Shown: one piece after another, positions 12,319 through 23,639 of the stretch
Numbering within the stretch: the first letter of the stretch is position 1
Layout of the letters: each line of letters starts with the position of its first letter
Source of the DNA: Asterias amurensis
Taxonomy: Eukaryota > Echinodermata > Asteroidea > Forcipulatida > Asteriidae
Assembly: GCF_032118995.1 (NCBI RefSeq)
Contig: NC_092659.1
Coordinates: 13,510,177 to 13,574,176, forward strand
DNA: 64,000 bases
Direction: 5' to 3'
Made by a program: the position numbers and the translations under genes
The notes under the pieces: model-generated
Database searches by the model: none
Seen by the model: the letters and a program-made list of their open reading frames with translations, nothing else
What the model was told of the DNA's origin: nothing

Positions 12319-13102
12319 CTACAAGTTCCTCTTCAAATGTTGGACCAAATATTTGATTGCTCGCCTGCCAACCTCAAAATGTGGAACATTAAACATTCCA
12401 TGCCAACCATTGTAATAATTGACCAGCTTAGTCTCTATTCCAGCCGCTTCTAATCTAGCTGCATACATAATGGCATCATCTCTGAGACTATCATACTGAC
12501 AACTGACAATGTAGGCTGGAGGGAGACTAGAGAGATTCTTACGCATAAGCGGCGACACACGGGGGTCTTGGAACAAGTGTTTGTACTTGGTCCACATCTC
12601 GTCATTTCCATCCTCCATCACCGGCCCTTTGTAAGACACATGCTTCCTCAGGCCAGCAGGTACAAGCTCATGGTTGTAGTACGTTGGGTTGTCCTTCTTG
12701 AAGGCAAGGGATGTGTGGTTGTTCACTCGAAATGCTGTGATGAAGTCTTCCTCAATCCTCCCAAGGAGGTAGACACAACGCATAATTCCCAATGTCCGCT
12801 CTGTGAGAACGCCTCCAGTCGAGCCAAAGTCATACATGTATTTCTGATAGGACGGCGTCTGTAAATCAAGCAGTTGCAGTAATGGGTAGAGTAGAACCTG
12901 AATCTTAAGACGAGGAAGGCTCGGGTCATCTGATGCCTCTTGAGTAACTGCTGCAGCAAGATGACCTCCTGCGCTGTCCCCTGCGACCCCTATACGAGCT
13001 GGGTCAACACCGAACTCCGAAGCATGAATTAGGAAGTATCTTAGTGCCCTCATGCTGTCTTCATGGGCTGCTGGAAATTGACGCTTAGTTGCCAGACAAT
13101 AA
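12319..13102 (-). CDS. AADAC-like exon 4 (catalytic triad)
   Basis: 261 codons including the stop. Opens YCLATKRQFPAAHEDS and carries GDSAGG, QYDSLRDDA and WHGMF. The true start is the TTTTCTAG acceptor at 13103; an in-frame ATG upstream at 13140 is intronic. Its polypyrimidine tract lies inside a 25-bp hairpin arm. Confidence 0.93.
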
Positions 13103-15755
13103 CTAGAAAACAGATATAGAAGAGTTTGCGGTAACACCATGTAATAACATGTTACCGCAAACTCTTCTATATCTTATCTCCACCATGCAAAGTTTCAAAT
13201 CCTACTTAGAAAACAGATGAACATAAAAGGTATGAATGATGGAAAATATTGAGAGTGCCTATCCCCCTGTAAGACTACCGGTAACCATCATCCCAGGATT
13301 TCACCTTTGAGAGGATGAGGGCATTTTCATTCTGCAAAGGTCACTTCTTTAGTGCAGCAATTTGCAGCAATTTGCCCCTTTTACTGTAAGCATAGGATGG
13401 CGATCCAAAGTGCAGAACTTGGGGGCGAAATGAAATTGGGCTCTGCTCATTTGGATTTTCCCAAAATTCTAAAGCCCTGACCTTTAAGGCTATAATATTA
13501 TAATGGGTCTAGAGATTTAGAGAATTGTAGTCTACTAACAAAATGGCACTGTGGCCTTGTATTCTGTAAACGCTTTTACAAAAAGCTTTCTTCTAAGCAA
13601 ACAAAGCAAGACCAAGGCTATCTTGCTAACTTACTCAACTGATGCAATCACAATATCCAGCTCCTCTGCTAATTGCCGTGTTAATGGGTCATACGCTTCT
13701 GTAATACGAAGACAAAACGACTTAAAGTTAAATCCAACAAGATAATATTATTTTTCCATGATGATTTTTCCTTCAAGAAAACATTCTTCAACATATTTAA
13801 TTTGAGGCTAGTTACAACTATCCTTTTCAGTTGATGTTTCAGAGATGTGCTTTTCTAAACATACAAAAATAAACATTATTCACATTAGCCACTTTTGGTG
13901 GATACACATGATGCTATTTAGTTTGGGTAAATTTGTCTGTAAACACCCAACACAAACAGTACACTCCTATAGTGTCGCTTTAAAGACTGGGCCATTTATT
14001 TGTATTCCCTGAGGTCCTATGCATCAAACTATAATCAATCATGAACCAGTTGCTCCTGGGTGTAGAGAAGCAGTTAAAGTCAAGTGTCACGCTCAGTGAC
14101 AAAATTGTCATGACCGGTAATTGAACCCAGACCAAATGATTTTGCCACTGAACCGTCTGGTTTACTAAACTTGAGTTTGGTGCACTCAGGTATAGACTGC
14201 TTGGTGAAGTTTGTGGCTACACGCCACAAGTGGTCATATAAGGGTTGATGTGGCTAGCTGCCAAAAGCACCTTTACATGCCTGCAGCTCGAAAAGGTTGT
14301 AGCTGCATCCTTAAAAGTTCAGCTTCTCAGCCGCAGGTTACAATGGATATCCTCAAGTTATTATATAAAAACTAACCTGGACTGCCTATCATGTATCCAC
14401 CGCCATGATAGAACATCAGGCCGGCGACCGATTCACTGCCCTTCCTGTTTATTGGCTCATACAGCAAGACCCGAACTCCATCAAAGGTCACAACCTTAGA
14501 TCTAATATTAGAGCCTTCTATTGTTGACGGTGGATGAGGTTGCAAAGCTAGAGCCAAGTCATTCAAGTTCTGCAATGCTGGCTTGCTGTTGAAAAGATTC
14601 ATCACTGATCCCTACAGAAAGGAAATCATCAGATATAGTAGTAACTATAATATAACAACAAAAGTTACTTGTTAGGGGACAGTGGGAAGGACAGGGGATA
14701 GTCCTTTTATTGTTTAGCCAGGATCTGATTGAATATGCCTCAAACTTTACCAGATCCTAATTACAGGCCTGTATGCTTTGTTTTTAAGAGAGGCAAGGGC
14801 ACCAAGGCATTTTCTCCTTGGTAAAGGGCACCCTATGAGGAAAATGTAAATTTCTATTGAAGCATTTCAAGGGCACCAAGGCAAAGACTAGGGGGGCATT
14901 GAGGTAATCGCCTTCTTTGCCTTCAGGAAGTATCAGGCCTGCTTTTACTAACTAAACACCATGCAGTGACGGTGTCAGACTTTACAATATGAGCATTCAA
15001 AAGCGCAATGACCCATTGAAACTGAGGGCAGTATCGAAGGGTATCTGGATGGTTTGACAGACCGGCCGAGATCACCCTTAGATTGTTTTTGTCTACAAGA
15101 CTAATGGGGACATCAATACATTACAAGCAGTGGGAGATCAATGAGAGATTCTCAATATGCTGAGTTGACAAGGTGTGTTGGTGGGCGGTGGGGAATGACT
15201 GAATGAGGGGCAAAAAACTGTATCAGTTGTGGAGAGTAATGAAATATCTGATAACCAATATTATGCATGAAATGTCAGATACAATAACGACCCTCCATCC
15301 TCCAAACCATCTTCCTCGCATCCTACCAAGCGTCATTGACAATCCTCCGACCATCCTCCCAACCATCCTTCGACCATCCTCAGACCATCTTCAAACATTC
15401 CTCCCGACCATCGATCCTCCTGACCATCCTCCGAGTCTGACCATCCTTCGGCCATTCTCCCGACCACCCACCTGACCATTCTCATGACACTAGGCCGTGG
15501 CGAGGATCGAGAGTTAAGATATTTAAAAAAAAATCATCTGGAAGAATAACATGTTAAATAGTTATGTACTGTAGTACATTATAATATTATTATTTTTACT
15601 TAACTTAGTATACTTACAATAAATTCGAAGAACCTTACGAATCCAACAAAGATGCGGAACTTGATTTTCTCGTCAATGTCTTGTGGAACAGGAGTGTAAA
15701 GCCTGTACAAGACGATGGCAAGGAGGAGGGTGATGATGAAGAAAGGTGCTTTCAT
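12319..15755 (-). CDS. Arylacetamide deacetylase-like microsomal esterase, complete (406 aa)
   Basis: Four exons at 15755-15618, 14611-14377, 13698-13635 and 13102-12319 join in frame to 406 codons; human AADAC has about 400. Residues 5-17 (FFIITLLLAIVLY) form an N-terminal signal anchor with the body expected in the ER lumen. The alpha/beta hydrolase (HSL) fold shows the oxyanion motif HGGGY at 115, nucleophile Ser189 in GDSAGG, Asp350 in QYDSLRDDA and His380 in GWHGMF. Expected chemistry is hydrolysis of acyl esters and amides, lipid or xenobiotic. The start chosen (MKAPFF) sits directly before the anchor; an upstream in-frame ATG at 15797 would add 14 residues. The duplicated CMC4-type exon begins about 0.5 kb away on the other strand, so they may share a promoter. 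Orthology to AADAC rather than AADACL or NCEH1 is not settled. Confidence 0.92.
13112..13174. repeat. Perfect 25-bp hairpin at the 3' end of AADAC-like intron 3
   Basis: Arms 13112-13136 and 13150-13174 are exact reverse complements with a 13-nt loop. The arm contains TTTGCGGTAACA, shared with the repeat at 5988. The splice acceptor of exon 4 is only about 8 bp from the arm. Confidence 0.85.
13635..13698 (-). CDS. AADAC-like exon 3 (64 nt)
   Basis: Too short to stand out as an open frame. It encodes AYDPLTRQLAEELDIVIASV, matching the family block before the DYRLAP-type motif. GTAAGT donor at 13634; its last two bases GA join T of exon 4 to give Asp146. Confidence 0.9.
14030..14150 (-). repeat. 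Decayed SINE head in AADAC-like intron 2
   Basis: CTCCTGGGTGTAGAGAAGCA and ACCGGTAATTGAACCCAGAC are diverged versions of the SINE words at 5230-5300. The rest of the intron holds nothing recognised. Confidence 0.4.
14377..14611 (-). CDS. AADAC-like exon 2 (HGGG)
   Basis: 78 codons plus one base, from a TTTCTGTAG acceptor to a GTTAGT donor, ending FYHGGGYMIGSP. The final G joins AA of exon 3 to make Glu125. Confidence 0.92.
15285..15482. repeat. Degenerate ACCATCCTCCG minisatellite, AADAC-like intron 1
   Basis: Imperfect tandem copies of ACCATCCTCCG / ACCATCCTTCG, pyrimidine rich on the plus strand. The short open frame across it is a by-product. Confidence 0.6.
15618..15755 (-). CDS. AADAC-like exon 1 (signal anchor)
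   Basis: 46 codons with the hydrophobic anchor, then LYRLYTPVPQDIDEKIKFR, very like the YTPLPDN region of vertebrate AADAC. GTAAGT donor, phase 0. Confidence 0.9.
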
Positions 15756-15787
15756 CTTGGCTGGTGTTGTTGCACTCTGCTGAGTCT

Positions 15788-16585
15788 GATGCAGCAAGCA
15801 ACTAGCAAGTGCGGGAGATGAAGAGCTGTTCGAGACAGAAAGGATGAGGAAATTTCACACAAATTTAGTAGAACAAAACAAAAGTCAGACTCTGTGTAGG
15901 CCCTAGTGTAGTTTTCTAAAACGTAATTGCAAAGAAAGAAAATATTAAATTACAGTTACTAACTGCAGGTTTAGTATCGGATGATTGATGAGGAAAAGAC
16001 AATCACCAAACACAACATGACACCACAAGACATGAATAAAAAAAACGCCCACAAAAAAAAATCAACAAGAGAAAAATAATGACCAATGAGCGCCCTCTAT
16101 TGACAACCAATATATGAAACGCCAGACTAGTGGTGTTGTGTCGACTGCTCCGACTGCGCACCGTTCGTTCATCACAATCACAGTCACGTAAAACACATTT
16201 TTAGATACAAATTGAACTTCTGTCAAGGCAACATCGCTCCCCAAGACGGCCCTGATATGATGCCTCGAAAGCAGGATCCCTGTAAAAAACAGGCATGTGG
16301 TATTCAGAAGTGCTTACAAGGTAATAAACTAGCTTACTAATACTAGGTCAGGTACGGCGGGTTTATTATAATTTTGAACAAGGGGGAGCCGTCGGTATAG
16401 AATCTTTAAAAAAAAATAAGGAGCGTTTACAATTTGTTTTACTGAAGCATGAATAAAACAAGATTTGATTTCTTTTCTTTTATTTTTAAAGTTAAGTGTA
16501 AACTAATTTTGGAACAGAGAGCAGATTCACAGCTGAAATTGTGGCCCTCCCTCCAAAAATGACAGTTCTACCCCTATTTGAATGT
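15788..16585. repeat. Segmental duplication block (partner 54583-55450)
   Basis: Shared landmarks in order: TGATGCAGCAA, TCAACAAGAG, AATGAGCGCCCTCTATTGAC, AACATCGCTCCC, CMC4 exon 1, GGTCAGGTACGGCGGGTT, GAGCCGTCGGTA and TTTTACTGAAGCATGAATAA. The block holds the 5' flank of the AADAC-like gene on one side and CMC4 exon 1 on the other. Confidence 0.75.
16260..16320 (+). pseudogene. Orphan copy of CMC4 exon 1
   Basis: 61 nt from an ATG to a GTAATA donor encode MPRKQDPCKKQACGIQKCLQ, two residues different from the exon at 55043. No matching exon 2 is found downstream before degraded LINE sequence begins at 16.7 kb, so it is probably a promoter-plus-exon duplicate without a gene. Splicing to the distant exon at 58102 is possible in principle but unlikely. 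Confidence 0.7.
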
Positions 16586-16699
16586 GGATGAATCCAGCGT
16601 GCACGCGGTAGGCCTATGTGTGGTGGTGCGCGCGGTATATACGGATAAGAAACTCACAAGATGATATCTAGCCGTTTCAACTTACCCTGGTTTGACAGG

Positions 16700-18660
16700 A
16701 CACTAAGACGGCTGTTCAGAAGAAGCAACGTCTATACACAATAAGGCCATCAAATCAGGAAAGGTTTCTGATTGGGAGTTTTCCCGTGAATACAGGAGAA
16801 ATACACACAAACTCATTAAACAAAACGCTCTCACATACATCAGAGAAACCTTGGGATCCGCCATCAAGGAGGAGCCTAAAAAAATCTGGACTTTATCAAA
16901 AAGTTAATGCATGAAAAACCCAGTAGTTGCAGACTAGACCTTGAGAAAGATGGAAAGATACAGAGAAGGCGAACATATTGAATGAACAGTTTCAGAGGAT
17001 GTTTACAAAGGAGCCTCCTTGGGAGTTGCCCCAACTTGGTGCTAGCTCAGTGTAAACAGAGCTCACTCTTTCTGCCATCATTGCCCATGGCTATTAGAAA
17101 GACCATTAATGCTGCCAGTCAACTGTTTCACGTACTGATAAGAACCATTGCTCCTCATTAAAATCACACAGTTTTAACCCAGTTTTAGTTTCACGCAGTT
17201 TTGCTGCGTGCTCACCTGGGGAGCTGCCCCAACTTGCCCGTACAACTAAAAACAGATTGGTCAGCTCATCATCACCAAAGGGGGAATTGAAAAGCTCCTC
17301 AGCCAGCCAATAAGCCCAACAAAACACCAGGTCCAGATGGAATTCCACCTTGGTTTCTGAAACTTGGAGCTAAGCAGCTAGCCTCACCGCTTCAGGACCT
17401 GTTTCAAAGTTCAATCAATACAGGTGTAGAACCACAAGATCTGAAAGAAGCAAATAATTATGACATCATCAATTAAGAAGGTGATCCGTACCTGTGCCGC
17501 AAACTACCGTCCTGTCTCACTCACTTTAGTGGTTTGCAAGGCTTTGGAGCATATTGTACACAGCCATGTGATGAAACATTTGGAGAAACAACATATTTTA
17601 ACTGATTTTCAACATGGATTCCGGGCTTAAAAGTCAACAGAAACGCAACTCATCCTCACAATTCATGACATTATAGATGGAACTCAACAAGAACAACTTG
17701 GTGAAGGCGCAGTGCTTGATTTTACCAAGGCCTTTGAAAAAGTCCCGTACCGTCGTCTTATCTCCAAACTTCAATATTATGGATTAATCGGGGAGATCTC
17801 AACATGGGTTCAGGATTTCCTGACCGGGCGACCCAACAAGTCGTAAATAATGGACATACATCACTCCCAGCAGCCATCACATCTGGTGTGCCACAAGGCA
17901 CTGTCACTGGTGCCACAAGGCACTGTCACTGGTCCACTCTTGTTTTCGTTGCACATCAATGACCTGCCAAACAACATCACCTCCTAGACCAGGCTTTTTG
18001 CAGATGACTGCTTGCTTTACAACCCAATTCCTACCAACGGGGACACCAGCACTTTGCAGAATGACCTGAAACTCCTGGAAACCTAGCAAGACACTTGGTT
18101 AGTGAACGTTAACCCAAGCAAGTGCTGCACCGTGCACCATGACCATAGGCAAAAGAAACCCACCTCGGCATGAATACAAATTTTGCAATCAAGTTTTGTA
18201 TATCATTAAAGTATATCATCTCCAAAATACCTTGGTGATCACATATCTATACCTCAGCTGGAACATCCATGTTCAGGAGTCCATCAAGAAAGCCCAAAGA
18301 GTGGAGAATGTTATCCACATGAATTTGTGGAGCTGTAACATTGAAGTGAAATCAATTGCCCATTTTTAGCTTAGTGAGATCACTCTTAGAATTTGCTGCA
18401 TCCGCATGGGACCCCTCATAGCAGAACATAAACTCAATTGAAAGAGTTCAACGTCAAGCAGCTAGATTTTGCACAGGAGACTACAAGAGGGATACGGGAC
18501 TTTACTAAACGTCTAGATAACTAGATGAAGTTATGTATGCTCTACAAGATGAAAAATGGGTTGGTTGACATTCCACTTCACAGCTATGTTCAGCCCAATA
18601 CCAGAGATACAAGGGGAAACAACAAAAAATTCATTCAAGTCAGTCCTAAAGTGGGCTACG
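16700..18660 (+). pseudogene. Degraded LINE reverse transcriptase
   Basis: Broken frames read in order SGKVSDWEFSREYRRNTHK, TPGPDGIPPWFLKLGAK, a VPQGTVTG block, LFADDCLLYN and NTLVI/SWNIHVQESIKKAQR, the pre-RT, RT and C-terminal parts of a CR1/Jockey-like LINE. Many stops and frameshifts; a short duplication of GTGCCACAAGGCACTGTCAC lies in the VPQG block at 17889-17930. No endonuclease domain is left. Confidence 0.75.
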
Positions 18661-18666
18661 ATTTGT

Positions 18667-19462
18667 GATTTACAAACAAAACAACAGTCACTCATCCAAA
18701 ACCCCAGTGAAGCAAAAAGCATTCTTTCCCGCTTCACTGGGGAAAAAAGAAACAAATTTATAATTTCTAATCTGTTATATGCCTGTTTTACTTAAAGCAC
18801 TCAGTGAATCTAAACATCTGAGTAAGTAGCAACGGGTATAAAAAAAGTCATTCACTGAGTTGTGTAAAGTATATTTCGTGGACAGCTTGCAAAATGAGTA
18901 TCCTTTATTGAAATAGACATAACTCCTCTTATAGGAATGATCAAATTTATTTCATTCTTTTTTTTATACTAATAAGCAGGAGAGAGTGCTTAAAATATAT
19001 GCTTTTAACTGAGTGTCAGAGATACACCAAGTGTGAAGACTGGTCTTTGGCAATTACCAAAGGTGTCCAGTGTCTTAAAGGGTTCTTTATAGGCCTATTC
19101 CTTTGATAAAGACTAAATTTCTGAATGATATTTTTAATGTGACAGTTTTAAACATAAAATGATTGTTATTATAATATAAAGTTTAAAACATAATAAAACA
19201 TTTTCTCGAAAATCCTTAGTTTTAATTGTTTAAAATAAAAAAACTTAAAATTGCCTACGTGATTTTAAATAGTTGTTAAATACTTGGTAAAGATTTACCC
19301 AACCTCCAATGATTGTGAAATTATTGCACAATGTGTACATTTAAAAACATATTTAAATTATTACTTTTTATAATAATGTTTAAATTTTCTACAAAAATAT
19401 CTATAACTTTTTTTTTATAATAAATGTTTCATTATATAAAACACATTCGGTGACTTAATAAA
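18667..19462. repeat. Second copy of the AT-rich block at 9919-11240
   Basis: Shorter and diverged from the other copy, same orientation. It directly follows the LINE pseudogene. A fragment of the CAGTGGACACTATTGG MITE (AATTACCAAAGGTGTCCAGT) lies at about 19054-19075. Confidence 0.6.
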
Positions 19463-19486
19463 TTACTAGACCAAAAGAAAAAAGAG

Positions 19487-19835
19487 GGCCAAAATGAAAA
19501 AATTCAACATTTTTGAAGATAACTTTTTTTCAGTTTTGTTTAGTGAAATATGCGTTTCAGACTGAGTTCAGATAGTTGACGAGACATCTCAAACCAAATT
19601 TGGGACAATTCTTGTGTTCATTAACATTTTACAGGCAAAAAGCAATACAGCTGCAGATAAAGGGCCAAAATGTAAAAATTCAACATTTTTGAAGATAATT
19701 TTTTTCCAATTTTGTTTTTGGAAAATGCTTTTCAGACTGAGTTCAGATAGTTGATATGACATCTGAAACGAAATTTGGAACAATTCTCTTGTTGCGTTAG
19801 CATTTTACAAGCAATTTTTAGACCATTATTTTTGT
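19487..19835. repeat. Two-copy tandem duplication, ~177 bp
   Basis: AGGGCCAAAATG, ATTCAACATTTTTGAAGATA and CAGACTGAGTTCAGATAGTT appear in both copies (from about 19487 and about 19665). 19836-20177 after it has nothing recognised. Confidence 0.6.
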
Positions 19836-20177
19836 GTACAGAAGTTTTTCAAGGCCGTAGGAAAAAATTATCCACACAATTTTCCAATTGTGAAAAACAA
19901 CAGAAGTGAAGTTCACAGAACTGCGTTTAAAGAATTTCTTAAAGGTCCATCAGCGAGGCACATTGATACAACAAATCTAATGAACTTTGCCCCGCATCCT
20001 CTATCGGCCAAAGTTGTCGATGGAAGTAGCCTTAATCCAAGGCTGTGTATAGCACAGAATCCGTGGACGTCTGCCACGTTATAGGCCTACAGCAATTCAC
20101 CCGGCCCATGAACATGTACCAGTACGGAGTTGGAGTCTAGCCAAGCGTTCTTGTACGGAATACAGCAATAAAATTCA

Positions 20178-20810
20178 CGACATTGCAAATAAATTCGCAT
20201 ACGTATGCGCACATATTCGCGAATTGTTTCACGACATTGCATACGTCTGCGCACATATTCGCGAATTTTTTCACGATATTGTATACGTGTGCGCACATAT
20301 TCGCGATTTGTTTCACGACATTGCATACATCTGCGCACATATTCGCGAATTGTTTCACGACATTGCATACGTATGCGCACATATTCGCGAATTGTTTCAC
20401 GATATTGCATACGTGTGCGCACATATTCGCGAATTGTTTCACGACATTGCATACGTGTGCGCACATAATTCGCGAATTGTTTCACGACATTACATACGTG
20501 TGCGCACATATATGCGAATTGTTTCACGATATTGCATACGTGTGCGCACATATTCGCGAATTGTTTCACGACATTGCATACATGTGCGCACATATTCGCG
20601 AATTGTTTCACGACATTGCATACGTGTGCGCACATATATGCGAATTGTTTCACGATATTGCATACGTGTGCGCACATATTCGCGAATTGTTTCACGACAT
20701 TGCATACATGTGCGCACATATTCGCGAATTGTTTCACGACATTGCATACGTGTGCGCACATATATGCGAATTGTTTCACGACATTGCATACGTGTGCGCA
20801 CACGTTTGCG
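20178..20810. repeat. 42-bp satellite, ~15 units
   Basis: Unit begins GCATACGTGTGCGCACATAT and continues TCGCGAATTGTTTCACGACA. Because 42 is divisible by 3, several frames stay open on both strands and give false 14-residue-repeat proteins. Units 8-10 and 11-13 form an identical 126-bp higher-order repeat. One unit near 20466 has an extra base. Confidence 0.92.
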
Positions 20811-21690
20811 ATATGCGATGTCCCTTCAGGGCAACCATAGCATTGACATGTGCGATCGAACGTTGCCCGAACCCGGTGTGGATCTCGCTTTACACATCAT
20901 ACTATAGGGAAATTAAGCTGCACGTTTATCGCGAGCAAAACGTAAATGTGAACGTCAGAAGATTGTGTCGATTCGGCGTCCAAAGTTGCAGGAAAACTGC
21001 CACGACCTGTAGGCTTTTTCACAACCCGTTTTCTCGATACATAAAATCAGCATACATACGATGGAATGTTTCAATGGGCCTACTCTGACTAAAATTAAAA
21101 TAGATTCGTCGCCGGGCGAAAAGAATAAATAAAACGATGGTTATCAATTTTCAAGACAAACGGTCACCGCGATCCGTAAACCAACCAATACATTGGAACG
21201 GCCTCCCTTCATTAAAACAGTTTGGGCTAATAGCAGATATCATAAGTTCGGGTGAGTAGGTACATGTAGCCTAAATACACTTCCATGTGTGTGTACTGGC
21301 CACTGAGTGAGCGTCCTTAGGTAAGGTCATGGTCTGAAGGTCACTAGATCCCTGTGAGGTGTTAATTCCACTTTAGATCAGTAATTGAATGATTCACTGT
21401 TTACTGTTTCTTGAGTGTGCATGGTCTCCTTGGGCAAAGTGGGCTTGTTCTGAAATTGCTGTGAATACCATTGCCAAAAAAACTGAGCAACAGGAGATGC
21501 CGAAAGATTGCCTTAAATTTACCTGTTGTTGTAATTTTAGGGCGAAAGATTGCCACAGCAATTTCGGGTTGAAGTTGTTCATAGTGGACCATCAGTCCTT
21601 ATTTTCAGGTGTGACCTTGCACTAGTGGGGGAATCAGTATGTGATGTTGGGGTTCACAATGTACCCTGCATCTGATTTGAAGGGGGGGGG
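20811..21690. other. No gene recognised
   Basis: Unique-looking sequence after the satellite. Short open frames (21389-21625) have no recognisable domain. Confidence 0.4.
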
Positions 21691-21734
21691 GGGCTGATTT
21701 TGGCTAAGGCCAGACACTATAATATGTGATTTTG

Positions 21735-22145
21735 GTATTGCAGCCAGACAGTGGATGTGATTTGATAATTGGCAGTTAACCATGGGTGTGATTTGTAGCT
21801 CGGATGTGATTTTGGCTCAGGCCTAAACAGTGGATGTGATTTAGTAATGCCGCTAGCAGTGGATGTGATTTTGATAATTGGTCAATTAACCATAGATGTG
21901 ATTTCTAGCTGGGATGTGATTTTGGCTAAGGCCTGGACAATGGATGTGATTTTAGTAATGCCGCTAGCAGTGGATGTGATTTTGATAATTGGCAATTAAA
22001 CATGGATGTGATTTCTGGCTCGAATGTGATTTTGGATAAGGCCTAAACAGGGATGTGATTTTAGTAACGCCGCTGGCAGTGGATGTGATATTGATAATTG
22101 GTCAATTAACCATCGATCTGGCTCGGATGTGATTTCAGTGGTGCA
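21735..22145. repeat. GGATGTGATTTT tandem array, ~110-bp unit
   Basis: About four copies, each with several GGATGTGATTT words plus TAATGCCGCTAGCAG and TGATAATTGG. Decays at both ends. Confidence 0.75.
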
Positions 22146-22381
22146 GATGTGATATTGGATATAGTTTTTTTCGAAATCACATCCTTTTTCCATTTTAGTT
22201 GTTAAATCACATCTAGGCCATTCACAGTGTAAGTTATACTTATATAGGCCTATTTCTCACTTTGTTTTCAGTCACAAATAAAACTGGCGGTTCTGTTTGA
22301 CAATATTTCCAATATGAATCCATCGAGGAAAACGCTAACTAAACAAATAATATATGTATAGTAAAAAACTGAATGAATTAC

Positions 22382-22577
22382 CAGAAACAAAGTGGTCACT
22401 GCATATCCTGTCGTGTCTTGAAGGTTTCCAATGCCTGTTGTTGCGCTGGCGTCGACTTACAGCATCTGTCGACGCTTTATTTTGGACCGGATAGTTGTCA
22501 ATGTCAGGGAAGCGAAAGAACTTTAAACCTTCTTTTGATCCGAACCGATTTTTGCAACAACAGCAGCTAAGAACCAT
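22382..22577 (-). CDS. THAP zinc-finger domain exon
   Basis: From ATG at 22577 to a GTAATT donor at 22381, 65 codons plus one base. The residues follow the C2CH THAP pattern: MVLSCCCCKNRF (Cys5, Cys8), FFRFPD, Trp50 in HWKPS, then Cys59 and His62 in RICSDHF. THAP domains bind DNA and head both host regulators and transposases. The exon is truncated before the final conserved Pro, as in spliced THAP genes; no next exon was found to the left. It could belong to a transposase of the DDE_Tnp_4 kind seen at 50.5-51.6 kb. A YY1-like CCGCCATCTTGG word lies 60 bp upstream. Confidence 0.65.
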
Positions 22578-23547
22578 GATTATTCGACTGTAAATTTCGT
22601 ATCTGTATACATTTACACACAAGTAAACAAACTTTTGCCAACCAAGATGGCGGAGTTGTTTTGTCAACTTCTGATCTATTTGGCTTACAGTCTTCGTTAT
22701 GGGTATCCATTGTAATTTCATACATGTTCACACATATTGGAATTCCAAAATCACAGTAAAGAGAATTACAGTAGTTACTTTCTCTACACTTGCAACATAC
22801 CCATACACATGATTTATTTCTCAAAATGTCATTACTCTGTGTAACTCCCATGCATTCAACATGATACCACTTACTGCATTCACACTGTACTTTAGCTACG
22901 GATGCAATCATCTTATCACAAAGCAAACGCTGGTTTCTATGAACACTTGCCATATCGGATTTAAAAGTCCTTTTTTTGTGCAACAATTCTTCTGTTTTGC
23001 CTTGAACTTTCACATGTAGGTTTTCGTACTTCATTTTGTAGCACAGGTTGTTCAGTTTTCAAAGACTGATTTTCATTGGCATTTTTCCTCTTGTTGACTG
23101 TGTCTACATCGTTTATTGTCTCTACATCATTTTCATCCCAACAAGATTAAGAGTTCTCCTTGTATGGGAGTAAATGCCTTTCTGTGACTTTTCATGCAAT
23201 CATCTCTCTTCATTGTTCATACGGCATTCTACAACTTTGCCACCTTTCCTGATATTATGACACTTTCTGAATGCTTCTCTTCTTTGTTTCCTTCTGTAAC
23301 TTCTGGATACTTTCTTTCTCCCTCTTCTTTCAATAACTTCTTCTACACAATTCAAAACCTTTCCACCTCCACAATGTTGTGTCAAGTTATACTTCTTGAG
23401 CCATTGTATACCTTTAAGATTACTTACTCTTGAATAGAGAGTGAATATCTTTCTTCTTAGTGTACAGCCTTTCTTTCTTTCTTGGCACTGCTGCTTTCTC
23501 TTACATTCATGCTCAGCTTTCATCAGTTGTTCTTTCCTTGGCTGCAA
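22567..23547 (-). pseudogene. LINE ORF1-like remnant with PHD-type finger
   Basis: The frame 23034-22567 contains CECSKWYHVECMGVTQ and WVCCKC followed by SLYCDFGIP, the second half of a PHD finger as found in ORF1 of some invertebrate LINEs; its first Cys pair is missing. A basic frame further upstream (23547-23200, Lys/Arg/Cys rich) may be an earlier part. No RT follows. The frame overlaps the THAP start by a few codons, so the two units abut. Confidence 0.4.
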
Positions 23548-23639
23548 AATTCCATACTAGTAAAGTTTCATTATCTGATCTGTGTCATAATTGTTCTCCA
23601 CTGGATTCAATTGGATAACGTCTGGTTCCAACAATTGTT

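Noticed and set aside
13103..13140. ATG at 13140 as the start of the esterase frame
   Set aside because: It lies in intron sequence upstream of a clear AG acceptor; starting there would omit the anchor and HGGG.
20178..20810. CRISPR array
   Set aside because: Units are head to tail without variable spacers, in an animal genome.
20087..21088. Long open frames of up to 301 codons on both strands with 14-residue repeats
   Set aside because: The 42-bp period is divisible by 3, so any stop-free unit stays open in every copy; frames exist on both strands and none has a domain or flanking exon signals.
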